Origin: Cladophialophora immunda | Taxonomy: Eukaryota > Ascomycota > Eurotiomycetes > Chaetothyriales > Herpotrichiellaceae | Length of the DNA stretch: 64,000 nucleotides | Assembly (NCBI RefSeq): GCF_000835495.1 | Contig: NW_015622546.1 | Span: 126,883-190,882 of the forward strand | Reading direction: 5' to 3' | Shown here: piece after piece, positions 44,074 to 54,490 of the stretch | Position numbering within the stretch: the stretch's first letter is position 1 | Layout: each line of letters begins with the position of its first letter | Notes under the pieces: generated by a model | The model's database searches: none | What the model saw: only the letters and a program-made list of their open reading frames with translations | Told to the model about the DNA's origin: nothing | Program-made: the position numbers and the translations under genes

Positions 44074-45140
44074 GTTTAACGAAGAGTCATGGAGATATTG
44101 TAGAGGTATGAATACGCAAGGCAGAGATGGTTGTTGGAGTTAAAACGAGCGACGCAGTGGTGTGACGATAGTCTGTACGGATAGGAAAGCCATGGTGTGA
44201 TAAAGGCGCGCATGGAGAACATGCGAGTCTAGAGCAATCAAGGTCAATCCGGCTCGGTGATAAGTCATGGATACAGTACCTACTTGCGCTCCAGCTCCAT
44301 CGAGCAGCGGTAACTCCCAGGAAGGCAATATCGAGGTCTGGAGGGTGGAGCGTGCAGGCGCCATGGTGGAAGCTTTGGTCAAGGTGCGGCGGCATGCAGC
44401 TGGATTACGTTGATGTTGCGAATTGACGCAGGCAGGATGCTTGATGGTTGGAGGAATCAACAAATGCAGTTCGACTAGCTTCCAAGGTTCCGTCTCATGA
44501 CGAGGTTGCGAGGTTGAAGGTTTTGGGTTGGTGGTCTGTATCGGACCTGAAATCTCCCGAATCCGGGAGACGCGGGCACAGCTAGGAGCAGCTCGGCGCC
44601 GACTCACGCCTCTCTTTTCTCCTCTGTACAGGCACAGCTTAGCTTCGCCTCTCTCCTTCTGTCTCTGTTTGGCTCCAGCACAAGCTGCAAGTGGTTGCAG
44701 TACGTTCACCATTGCCGTCTTCGTCATCATCATCTTCTTCATCTGCGTCGTTGTCTTCATCCCGAAAACTCGGCCGAGAGCGCAGCTAATCATTGAAGAC
44801 CACCACGATGTCTCCTCCCCGATCAATGACCGCCCCCTCCTGTCCTTAAGTTCAATATGTGGGTAGGGATTTGTGGGTGACCATGCCGCGTTCCTAGAGT
44901 GGAGAATGAGAACTGCTTCATAAAGGCGGTTATGAATGTTATCTGGGGAGGAGGGACTCACCGTTGCGCATCGCCACATCTCGATACCCAATCCAGGTGC
45001 TTCGGCACCGAACTATACTTGCTTGTCCAGGCCAAGTCAACATGTCTGGCCAGTAGACAAAAGAGCGTGGAAATGTAGGCCTCTAGACTTGCAGGCGATC
45101 CGAAACAGTGGTGCTGGATGTGTCCTCGAATTTCTAGCCA
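44074..45140. other. Upstream region of the ABC transporter
   Basis: About 1.07 kb between the ABC transporter start and the 3' end of the RNase H2B gene. A 283-codon minus-strand frame (44140-44991) is open here. It shows no domain and low-complexity composition, so I treat it as promoter/leader rather than a gene. Confidence 0.4.
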
Positions 45141-46433
45141 TCAAGGAACGGTCGTGGCAGGTTTCTTCGCAAAGAAGTCACTCATCTTCTTCATTCCTGA
45201 AACATTGACCTTCTTTAGTTCGCGCACTCCTCTTGACTCTCCCAGCTTCCTCTTCCTCTCTTCTTCCTCCTGCTTCCGCTTCTTCTCCACTCTCAACTCC
45301 AGCGCTTCATCATCTTCCAATCCCCGCTTCCTGCTGAAATCACTCATCGATCTCGACGCTAGTGCCTCAGCTTTAAGACCATCCAAGTTTCGGAGATGGT
45401 CCTTTAAGGCAGCAAAGTTGATCAGAGAATCCCCTGATTCAAATCGAGCTTTCAGGCGGTCCGCGATTGCTTCTGGCAGGTAGGAAGCTAGGATGAAGTC
45501 TAAAGTGACCCACTGTTTCTGCAATTCGAACAGCTCTTTAGATGTTGGTTCATCAACGGCAGTGCTAATCGAACTTGTCGTCGAGGCTTCGGAGAAGATC
45601 GTAGAGTGCGCCGTGCTCGCCGCAGAGGATTGCGAGTCCAAGCTATCAAGCGCAGAATCATCTTCCTCCACAGACAAGGGCACTGTTTGTGTCGTTGTGA
45701 CCGTCTCCTCCCGCTTCACGCTAAGTATAGGTGCTTCCAATGCTCTTTTCACAAACTTTTCCAGCACGCTAGCTGGTAGTCCTCTGTTGACAGCATTCTT
45801 CACCTTCTGGACGATCATGCGTAATGCTTTTTCTTCGCTAGGTCTGTACATCTGCTCGCCTCCGGCTTCAAGAGTGTCACATATTCTTGACATGGCGTTC
45901 TCTACCACGGGCCGTCCACGTTCCAATAGATACCGTAGCTCTTTATCATCCTGTTTTCGCTGTTCAAAGAGATCATCGATCGGCTGAAACAGAGCTTTCG
46001 CTGCGGTCGGCTTCGCCGGCAAGATAAGAGGGATAAGTATAAAGGCCACGTCGAATGGCGCTGCCACATAGAAGTCTGCACCTTTGCTTATGTATCCCTT
46101 GCTCAATAACCGTTCCGATTGACTCTCATCTTCCGTCGGGTTGGTCTGAAGAGTTTCAGGATCACATGGAGCGAAAAGAAGACTTCGAGGGTCTGCCGTG
46201 GGCGCACTGATTCCGCTGAAGTGGAACAGCCCTTTTTCAGGACAGAACAGAAATCTTTGTGTGTTTCCATCGCAGGGATTTTGCAAGAGGAGGAAGCGTG
46301 CTTCTGAGGATATATCTTTCGGGAGAATGAAATGCTTCAAGTCTTGACGTTGTGGGTTGGTGGTGGCCTCTGTGGTGTCCGCGGAGCGCTTCTTAACGGG
46401 GCTATTCGAGCTTGAACGAGTTGCTACCACCAT
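45141..46433 (-). CDS. rnh202: Ribonuclease H2 subunit B
   Basis: Single exon, 430 residues. The N-terminal triple-barrel part is seen in DLKHFILPKDISSEARFLLL, LFHFSGISAP and the conserved pair GYISKGADFYVAAPFDVAFILIPLI. A helical wing follows (ICDTLEAGGEQMYRPSEEKALRMIVQKV, cited by its start ICDTLEAGGE), then WVTLDFILASYLPEAI. The C-terminus is basic and ends near MKKMSDFFAKK, a PIP-box-like PCNA-binding motif with Met at the usual Gln position. Family knowledge: with the catalytic A and the C subunit it removes ribonucleotides from DNA. It is transcribed divergently from mcm10 across a 428-bp promoter. Confidence 0.88.
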   Translation of the reverse strand: MVVATRSSSNSPVKKRSADTTEATTNPQRQDLKHFILPKDISSEARFLLLQNPCDGNTQRFLFCPEKGLFHFSGISAPTADPRSLLFAPCDPETLQTNPTEDESQSERLLSKGYISKGADFYVAAPFDVAFILIPLILPAKPTAAKALFQPIDDLFEQRKQDDKELRYLLERGRPVVENAMSRICDTLEAGGEQMYRPSEEKALRMIVQKVKNAVNRGLPASVLEKFVKRALEAPILSVKREETVTTTQTVPLSVEEDDSALDSLDSQSSAASTAHSTIFSEASTTSSISTAVDEPTSKELFELQKQWVTLDFILASYLPEAIADRLKARFESGDSLINFAALKDHLRNLDGLKAEALASRSMSDFSRKRGLEDDEALELRVEKKRKQEEEERKRKLGESRGVRELKKVNVSGMKKMSDFFAKKPATTVP

Positions 46434-46861
46434 GTCGACGGTTTAGGAGCTTTATCACTCAAAAGGTTGTGATAGAGATATGGTACACAATCAGCACTAG
46501 ATACCGGAGTACAGAGTGCTGAACAGAGGTGGTACAAGGGGCCTGGTCGGGATCCCCCGTCAGTCTGTAAGATAATTCACGACGCGTCCTCGGCGCGTCT
46601 TCCGCAACCAATCGGAGTCCACCTTCACTCCGCAGTCCAAATGTGTCCTGTGCCTCTGTCGATTTGATATTCTTTCAGAAGGCGGTCGATACTTGGTGTA
46701 ACCTCAAATTCTATGGCCATTCTGTGTGTCTCGACGTCTGGGGATACTGAAATCCGAAGTAATCCCAACATTGCCATCGCCCACCTCGTCGATGTTCGCA
46801 GACTCCTGTGCCTCCACGTCGACTGTTTGCCTGTGATATCGTCCACGATTTGTCGAACAAC
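46434..46861. promoter_or_regulatory. Divergent promoter, rnh202 and mcm10, with MCB-like and CCAAT boxes
   Basis: 428 bp between two start codons. The palindromic ACGCGT at 46582-46587 is a perfect MluI cell-cycle box core, and a GCGCGT half-match follows at 46593-46598. A CCAAT box stands at 46608-46612. In yeasts MBF binds ACGCGT and drives G1/S genes, including replication genes; CCAAT binds the Hap complex. Use in this fungus is inferred. Confidence 0.6.
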
Positions 46862-49174
46862 ATGTCCTCGGAGATGACTTGGCCTCCTATTTCGCCTCAT
46901 GCTGCGCTTATGAGCTCTCCAAGCGGACGCAAGAAGTATGAAGCCTACCAAGACGGCACGTCCCCTATGAAACGATCAGCAACGACACCTAGTCTAGTCG
47001 ACAGGCTACGAGCGGCGCGCACAGACAATGATTTCAGGGCTCAAGACGGGAGCGCGGAGGAAGAGTCACCAGAAGAAGACGAAGAGACACTACAACTCCA
47101 ATTGGCTGCAATTGAAGCCAAGTTGAAATTGAAGAAGTTGCAACAGAGTAAAGCTAGAGCTGCAACTCCCGCCAGAGACCTAGCCCGGCCTGCGTCTGCT
47201 CATGCGCCGTCCGCTTCCCAGGTCGAGGTGAAAGCCTCTCCAAGTAAACGAATACAAGCTCCGGTGTCAAATTCGCCAACAAGGGTTCTCCTAGGGATCG
47301 ACAAGGGTGTTCGAGGCGCGGACGTGTCACTTCGCAGAGCCAATACTACAAACGGTAGCCACCGTTCAATACGAACGAATAGTGCACTTCCCAGCAGTGA
47401 CAGACCCCCTTCTCGATCTTCAGCATTCAACTCAGCGCGATCAGCCACCTCATCCAGGTCTACCGTAAAGAGCGAGTCACGAAAAACATTCAGCGAGCGA
47501 ATGACAGAGGCCCGTCAACGGGAGACGAACCGCGAACAACGTCGCGCCACAACAATTCAAAACCGCGCCAGAGGGTTCGCCCTCGACCAAACAGAAATAG
47601 AGAATTATAGATCGGCGGCGGAGGAATCACGCAATCAAAAACCATCAAAGTCACCTACCCGGCAGTATTTCGAATACAGTCGTGACGAAGTCCTCCATGC
47701 TGCGTCGGAAGCAAACGTCGGGAGTCGGCAACTTAAGAAGAGTCGAACCATGCCCAACCTCAGAACATCGCCATCCAGACACAGTACACATCCAGAGACC
47801 CAACCGGGAGACCCTGCCCTTTTCGAAGGCTTCTCTGGACTACATTTGTCTTCACGAATCTTGCCACACTCGTTCCTCAAACGCACTCTTCCCGCCGAAC
47901 AATTTACCATCTTACGTATCCCGGACCTCCTCAAAGCCGTCAAGTCTCCTGCATACGACCTACCTGAGTCTGTGTGTGACTATGTTGTTTTTGCGGTGAT
48001 TGCTTCCAAATCCTCCCCTATGGACCAAAAAAACTCTAGTTCCGACCATGACACGGTTGGGAGTAAAGATTGGGAACGTCAATGGGAAGACGGGTCGCGC
48101 AATCACCGACGGTTCATGGCTCTGACCCTCACAGATTTGAGCTGGACCATTGACTTGTACCTGTTCAGCACAGCCCTCCCTCGCTACCACCGGCTCACAC
48201 CTGGCACTGTTGTGGCAATCCTCAACCCGGGCATTCTGCCTCCGAAACCAGGGAGAGCTGACACGGGCGCATTCTCTCTGTCCCTCTCCGACGATTCCGA
48301 TACCGTCCTGGAGATCGGTACAGCTCGAGACTTGGGATATTGTAAGACTCTGAAAAAGGATGGGAAGGAATGTGGCAGTTGGGTCAATGCGGCGAAGACC
48401 GAGATTTGCGAATGGCATCTCAATGCGGAAATCAACAGGACACAAGCGAAAAGAATGGGTGTGAACACCGGCGCGAATGGTTTCGGGGAATGGAAGAATC
48501 GTCCCAGGACAAGGGATCCAGATGGCCGCAACGGAGCCTTATTGACGAGGGACGGACGACGATATGACAGGACGACGGAAAGTCACTATTACATCGCCAG
48601 CACAGGACCCAAAGGTGTCGGGCATGCTCGTCACGCCGGGATGGGACCACACCTTCTGGACGGCGACGATCCATTTCTGCCTGGTCAAGACGGCCAGCTC
48701 TCCCGCCCCGGCGACCGGGACGCCCGCCTGAGGAAACGTCTCGCCGCGCAGGCGAAAGAGCGGGAGATCGCGCAGAGACTCGGCTCAAGAGCGCACGGTG
48801 GGCTCGGATTCGGGTTCGAGAGCGCCGGGGCGGAGTACATGCGCCAGAAGACAAAGACGAGGACGGGCGACGACGACCCAGCAAAAGACAAACAGGCCAC
48901 AAGGGCCCAGGCCGTGGACGAGACGGAGACCCGGCGCTCGGGTCCTATTTCCGGGAGTATCTTGACCAGCACGAACAGCGCCACGAAAGAGAACAGAAAG
49001 CGCACCGCCGCCGATGTGCGCCTCTCGCCCGTGAAGAAAACACGCTTTGTCACCGAAAAGGGCATCAGAGAGGCTGGCAGAGAGTCCCTTGGGGCCGCGG
49101 GTGGTCCTGGTCCCGGTCCTGGCCCAGGTGTTGGGGGTGAGAGTGAGAGCGAGGATGAATTGGAAATTGTTTGA
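46862..49174 (+). CDS. mcm10: DNA replication initiation factor MCM10
   Basis: Single exon, 770 residues, from the ATG at 46862. The N-terminal third is disordered with a short coiled coil (LQLQLAAIEAKLKLKKLQQ). The conserved core begins at FEGFSGLHLSSRILPHSFLK and continues with an OB-fold (RFMALTLTDLSWTIDLYLF, GTVVAILNPGILPPKP). The Mcm10/DnaG-type zinc finger is CKTLKKDGKECGSW with ICEWH (three Cys and one His). After it come RMGVNTGANGF and a basic tail. It acts in the nucleus, activating the CMG helicase at origins and binding DNA and Pol alpha. No intron is required. The tail ends with a Gly/Pro/acidic stretch. Confidence 0.93.
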   Translation: MSSEMTWPPISPHAALMSSPSGRKKYEAYQDGTSPMKRSATTPSLVDRLRAARTDNDFRAQDGSAEEESPEEDEETLQLQLAAIEAKLKLKKLQQSKARAATPARDLARPASAHAPSASQVEVKASPSKRIQAPVSNSPTRVLLGIDKGVRGADVSLRRANTTNGSHRSIRTNSALPSSDRPPSRSSAFNSARSATSSRSTVKSESRKTFSERMTEARQRETNREQRRATTIQNRARGFALDQTEIENYRSAAEESRNQKPSKSPTRQYFEYSRDEVLHAASEANVGSRQLKKSRTMPNLRTSPSRHSTHPETQPGDPALFEGFSGLHLSSRILPHSFLKRTLPAEQFTILRIPDLLKAVKSPAYDLPESVCDYVVFAVIASKSSPMDQKNSSSDHDTVGSKDWERQWEDGSRNHRRFMALTLTDLSWTIDLYLFSTALPRYHRLTPGTVVAILNPGILPPKPGRADTGAFSLSLSDDSDTVLEIGTARDLGYCKTLKKDGKECGSWVNAAKTEICEWHLNAEINRTQAKRMGVNTGANGFGEWKNRPRTRDPDGRNGALLTRDGRRYDRTTESHYYIASTGPKGVGHARHAGMGPHLLDGDDPFLPGQDGQLSRPGDRDARLRKRLAAQAKEREIAQRLGSRAHGGLGFGFESAGAEYMRQKTKTRTGDDDPAKDKQATRAQAVDETETRRSGPISGSILTSTNSATKENRKRTAADVRLSPVKKTRFVTEKGIREAGRESLGAAGGPGPGPGPGVGGESESEDELEIV

Positions 49175-49524
49175 GCGCTGCTGGCGTCTCGCTTGATATG
49201 AGAGAGAACTTTGGCATGAATGCTGCTGTTGTGACCAAGACTGTATAACCACTATGACCTAGAGGCTTCTTGTCTCTGTAACGTTTTATGAAATCTGCAA
49301 GAAAAGCTTCATGAATGAACCCAGGGTGCTTCCTTTGGCTGAGCGTACCCTCATAAAACCAACACGCAAAAAACATTCCGGGTGTCTCAACCTTGTCATC
49401 GAGACAGTTTCTATCAGATCATGCGCCCCTTTCCAATAGTTTCCTGACAAGAATACTATCTCCAACCTTCGTAATTTGGGACTGTCCCACCTCCACCAAT
49501 GGTCAGTCATTCCGATCAATGAGC
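49175..49524. other. Convergent intergenic region
   Basis: 3' sides of mcm10 (+) and the dynamin-like gene (-). Nothing recognised. Confidence 0.5.
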
Positions 49525-51795
49525 TCAGAGACTGCGATCTTCCTCTCCTTCGTGGTGCGGGTTGGCATCAGAAACCGAGTCATGTGCTAGATCGCCGCAT
49601 GTCAGCCCCGAGTAAGAAAAACGCGGCGGAAAAAGGGAGACCACTCACTGGATGGGCCGAAAGTTCTCAAGCGTCGCAACGTGGTCATGGTGTCTTGGAG
49701 CACTTTCAACTTCTTGTTCAGCTTTTCCCGTTCGGCAAGCGACTCCAGTGATTCACCCGCGATCCTGGTGACCATGGCATCATCTAACGTGAAGACGATT
49801 TCTGGCTTGAAGATTTCAGGTAGTTCGTTAAGAAGGCATTGTTCCACCGCGTACACCCCGAAGGAGTCGATGACGGACTTCAGTGCAACCTATCAATGTC
49901 AGTCTTAGAGCCCTTAGGAATTAAATGATGCAACTCACCTTGTAATAAGCTTCCATGGCGTTCGTCGCTTCAATGCACGCAAACTTGGTCATATCGAGCT
50001 CTGTATCCTGAAGTAGGGCAGCCAGAAGAGCGCCTGTGTCTATAGAACCCTGGTATAGTCTCCGATTACGAAGCTCCGAAGTGGGATCTAAAGCTGGAAA
50101 AAACTGTCGGATTTTCTCTGCCATTTCTTCTCGCTCCGCGTCTCGGCGCTTCTTCTGCAGATTTTCGGTGAAGTAGTGATTGTAGGTGATGGCATGGCCC
50201 TTCATGTGTGGCTTGAGTACCTCCTCCACCTTTTGATGCAACTTGGTGACAATGATCTCCAAGTTGGGGCGGATGAGGAATCTCATAATGCCATCCCCAG
50301 TGACAGAATCAGAAATATGCTCTACCACAAGCTCGAGGGTTGTTCTTGCTGCAGAGACTAGTCTCTCCTCTGTTTCGTGAAGCAGGTGCTTCCATGGTCT
50401 GCATTGATCAAAGAACAACTCGTCCACAATTGATGGGTTGAATAGACCAGGGAGTTCACGTCCTCGGTTGCGACGCATGCGAGCCTCGACGGTGTCAAGA
50501 TACACCTGGCGGGAAACGAATTGTGGACCGGACTTTCTCTCTGGCTGCCCATCTTTTTCTTTGTCGTCGATCTCCTGAGCGTGACCTTCAACACGCATTC
50601 TCGCGGCGAAGGCAGTCAGGGTGTGTTGAACGATAGCACGGAGACGTTTGTTGTAGCCTTTGTCGGTATCTGCGCTTCCAAAGAATGGATCTTCATATGT
50701 ACCACGAACGGAAGACTTGGTGAGATCAACGAACTGCTGACTTGCATGGAAAAGGTAAGTGCGTTGTTCAAGCAGCGACCCTCGGGGAGCACCGAGCGCG
50801 CCCAACCTGCTCTGACAGACATCCAATTCCCTCTCGACATCTCGTACCAGAGAGGGAAGTTCAGCGAGAATTTGACCGAGTAAGACACGACTGAGCCGGG
50901 GACGGAGGTTGTCAATTCCAAGTTGACTGCTTGGCAGCGCTGATGACCACACGCGAGTTTGGAAGAATTCCTTCTCAGCAGCATCTCGCTCCGCAGAAGT
51001 CGTGTCTTTGGTATCGTAGTCACGGTTCTTGAGAACGTGCCACCCCAGCTTGAAGTAGACATCCTCGTTTTTCGCCAACTCCACAAAGGCAGCCTCACTG
51101 TCAGACCCGGCAAACAGCAGATCTGGCTTGGTGATAATACCCAGGGTTCGCTGGCCCTTGGGGTCGATCTCACGCGCGAGCTTGGTGATGATTTGATTTG
51201 CCAAATCGTTTTTCGCTGAAACGACTGCCAAGATGATGCTTCTCTTACTCTGCATGTAGGACTTGACCAAGGATTGCACTAGTTCAGCGTCATTGTCTGA
51301 CTGGGCACGGTTACCAGCCCAGAAGATGCCGGGAAGGTCAACAAGGGTCAAGTTTGGCTGATGCGGACCACAAAGTTCGACTCTGAGAATATCCTTTGCG
51401 AAGACGGTGTAGTCATTGTCTAACCCCATATCTTTCTCCGCGGATTTGACGATTTCCGCAAAGTCGGCAATCGAAGTCGAAGGAGGAGAGAAGTTTGAGA
51501 GGCGTTCAGCATCTTGCTCTGTACGATCGGCACTTGGAATGATAGTGACAACAACTTTGGGAACAGGGCCCCGTCGAAGGATGAGTTCCGTCGCGAACCG
51601 GGTACAGAGGTTGTCTTTCGTGGGAAAGCGGAGGCCCGAGATTGCTTCCAGCACACTGGATTTACCCGAGCTTTGGTCGCCGCAGACAATGACCTGAGGC
51701 AAGTCAACGTAGCGACTGATCCCCTGGAATCGTAAAGTGTCGATGAGGTTCAGAATCTCTTCATGCTCGGCGGTCTGAAGGCCGATTTGTGCCAT
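49525..51795 (-). CDS. Mx-like dynamin-family GTPase
   Basis: Exons on the minus strand: 49939-51795, 49649-49889 and 49525-49586, giving 719 residues. Introns are 49 nt (GTGAGT...GATAG) and 62 nt (GTGAGT...GGGGCTGACATGCGGCGATCTAG). GTPase motifs: G1 GDQSSGKSS (39-47), conserved Thr in LCTRFATEL, G3 DLPG (153-156) and G4 TKPD (222-225). A dynamin middle domain follows, then a GTPase effector domain across exons 1-2 (ACIEATNAMEAYYKVALKSV, ESLESLAEREKLNKKL). There is no PH domain, membrane anchor or Pro-rich tail, as in Mx-type fungal dynamins rather than Vps1 or Dnm1. The third exon adds a short acidic end. The cellular role of this class in fungi is not established. Confidence 0.88.
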
Positions 51796-52562
51796 CTTGA
51801 AGGGTTCGTCGTCGCTGAAGGTAGTAGCAAAGTCTAGTCAGGAGCTGGTGCGGCTGAGGGTGAAGGTGGAACGAAATTTGAAGAGGGACAATCCCATCTT
51901 AAATAGAGAGGCTGCAGGTTCCTGTTTGCTCGTTCTGATTGTGAAGGTGAGGCAGAGTTGTCAAGGGTCACCACCGAGGTCAAAGGCGCAGCATGTCCTT
52001 TGTCCATGGCCTCCACCCGCGCCTCTTTGCAGCTTTATCACGTTGGCAAGTTTGACTTGACGGCTGCCTGTTCTGCGGATGTCAATGACCTCTTTGAGAG
52101 CCATTGCGTAGAGGAGAATCCTGCCATGCTTTGCCTGTTCTCCTGGTGGTGCAGTCCCAGCTCGGGATCCAGCGACTGGAGGGTGCAGGAAGCAAGCCAC
52201 GCATCATTGATACAACCATTACTGCCCGTTCAGCATACAGCAATGCTCAACAGTTTTATTGTTCGACGGAGGTGCACTCGGTACTCATCATACTGCAGGG
52301 GTGAGAGACGGGGCTGGGTTGGCGATTTTGGAGCTCAATCAACGGTGCAGAGGCGGAGAGGAATTCAGCCTTGGCGGCAGCCCCTGTCAGCCTCGCCAAG
52401 CAAGTCAAGAGACCGATACAAGCATGCAGCCGGGGAAAAGAGGGGCTGTTTACGACACTATTAGTTCCCACTGGGCGTGTGAAGGCCTCACTGAGTCCTG
52501 GCAAATAAACATTACTCTGCTACTTGTGTGTACATGTGCACGTCACATCAAGGTCGACGCTT
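51796..52562. other. Upstream region of the dynamin gene
   Basis: 767 bp between the dynamin start and the amino-acid permease 3' end. Only chance frames; no repeat or RNA gene seen. Confidence 0.5.
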
Positions 52563-54490
52563 CTAACACACTGTCTTCCAGATCTTCTTCCACCATGGCC
52601 AAGTGGCTTGAATCCTGCGCTCCTCCTCTAGAATCTCTCTGAGATTGTGGATTTCTCTTCGCCCGCTCGTAATGTCAATCTCACTGATCTTCCGGATCTT
52701 GGTCCTCTTCACCAGCTTATAGCCAATATACATGGCAAGGACGATAGGTGCTGCGAGGTAGACTTCAAAGAAATTCTCCACCAACTCTGAAGCAGACATG
52801 TCGGCATAGCCAACGGGTGCAAAGCCGGTCCAGAATTGCGCCACGAGAATCAGAATATTCATGATCAGGCCGATCCACGAGCCATACACAGTAGCTTGTG
52901 ATTTGAAGGCGAGTTCGTCCAAGGACCGGCCGGCAAGGCGCCAGGCGCTGCGGAAGCGGATGTGGCATAGACAGATAGTGCCCCTTGGTTACTCAGGTTA
53001 GTCGGAACACTGGGTATTTTTGGAGGTCAACGTCACTTACCAAGTGAAAATCGAAGCAAGACCACTGATAGCAATCATCCAATTGAAAGCTTGAGTGGTG
53101 GTGTCGGGGCCAGCCGCGACAATGTAACACAGAAATCCGAGGAGGGAAGATACAATGATGGCAACCAAGGGACGGCCCTCACGGTCGATATAGCCCAATA
53201 TCTTAGGGGCCTGTCCCATGTCCGCGAGAGCAGCGAGCGTACGGCTGGAGCCGTAGACGGACGAGTTCCCAACGGAAAGAACCGCAATGAGGATGACGAC
53301 GTTCATGATAGAAGGAACGGCATCGATACCGGCGTTGCGGACGGCAATGACGAATGGAGAAGCGTTGGCGTCCGATGAGGAGCTGCCGTTCAGAAGTTGT
53401 GGGTCGTTGTAGGGAACGAGGACGCCAACGATGGTGAGCGAGACCATGTAAAACAGGGCAATTCGCCAGAAGACTTGTTTCACGGCCGTAGGGAGCGCGA
53501 TGCGAGGGTTCTCAGTCTCAGCAGCAGCCAGCCCGACCAACTCAGTTCCACTGAAGGAGAAGGCGGCGGTGACAAACACGGAGCACAAGCCCTTGAATCC
53601 GTGATTCTGAGAGGAGATTAGTGACTGTAGTACAATACGTAAAACGGTGCATAGCTTACAAAAGCGCCCGGGTCATACCAGTAGTGGGCACCAATATAGC
53701 CTCGATGATCTCCCGGGACACCACCGGTATTGATAATGATGCCCAGGATGACGAAGCCGATAACAGCAATCACTTTGATGATCGAAAAGACGAACTCAGC
53801 TTCGCCGTAGCCTTTAACGCCGAAGAAGTTGATCAGGATAATGGCCACGAGGAATATAGTGACCCAAGCCGCCCCATTGACATCGCGACTGCCAGGCCAG
53901 AATTCGAGTGTAAGAGACGCAGCGACAATCTCTAGCGGAAGAGTGACGAGCCATTGGAGTGCGTAGCTGGAGAAATGGTCAGTCTCGACAAAGATCCGCT
54001 ATCAACGGCACGATACTCACTTCCAGCCCATTGCGAAGCCCCAGGCCTCGTCCACGAATCTACTCGCGTAAACGGAGAAAGCACCAGCGACAGGGTATTG
54101 CACTGCGAGTTCACCAAGAGCGTGGGTGGTGCAGTACAAAGTGATGCCTATGAGGCCGTAGGCAATAATCAATGATGCAGGACCTCCATTGGCAAGAGCA
54201 GAACCAGAACCCACGAAGAGGCCAGTCCCAATGGAACCGCCAATCGCAATCATCTGGAGATGGCGCTCCTTCAGCTTCATCGCCAAAGCTGGCTCGGCAG
54301 GAGGCTGGTCTGGCAGCACTCTGCCATTGGCATCGATAGCCTGGGTCGTCACCCGGGCATGGGGATTCCGTTTGAAACCGTCCACGAAGCGACCGAAAGC
54401 GGTGGGTGCGGGAGGAAATTCAACCTTTCCTTGGGATAAGTCGGAGCTGCCACTAGGGCTAGCCGACATTGCTTCGATGTCCTTCTCCAT
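52563..54490 (-). CDS. Amino-acid permease (AAT/YAT family)
   Basis: Exons on the minus strand: 54021-54490, 53660-53966, 53041-53606 and 52563-52983, giving 587 residues. Introns are 53-57 nt. The start is a cytosolic Ser/Pro-rich tail, then KERHLQMIAIGGSIGTGLFVGSG, cited in part: GGSIGTGLFVGSG is the family motif in TM1. Further marks are GALGEL-type HALGELAVQYPVAGAF, SFSGTELVGLAAAETENPR, SSVYGSSRTLAALADMGQAP and the C-terminal FTWGTICLCHIRFRSAW. Twelve membrane segments are expected. It should import amino acids with protons at the plasma membrane; whether broad or narrow in range is not readable. Sites for nitrogen regulation in the promoter were not convincing (one CGATAG near 54511). 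Confidence 0.93.

Noticed and set aside
44140..44991. 283-codon minus-strand open frame upstream of the ABC transporter
   Set aside because: Low-complexity, no domain, and placed where the promoter and leader of the transporter should be; the opposite strand is equally open.
45493..45987. 164-codon + strand frame inside rnh202
   Set aside because: Antisense shadow of a conserved gene; Ser-rich translation typical of antisense frames.
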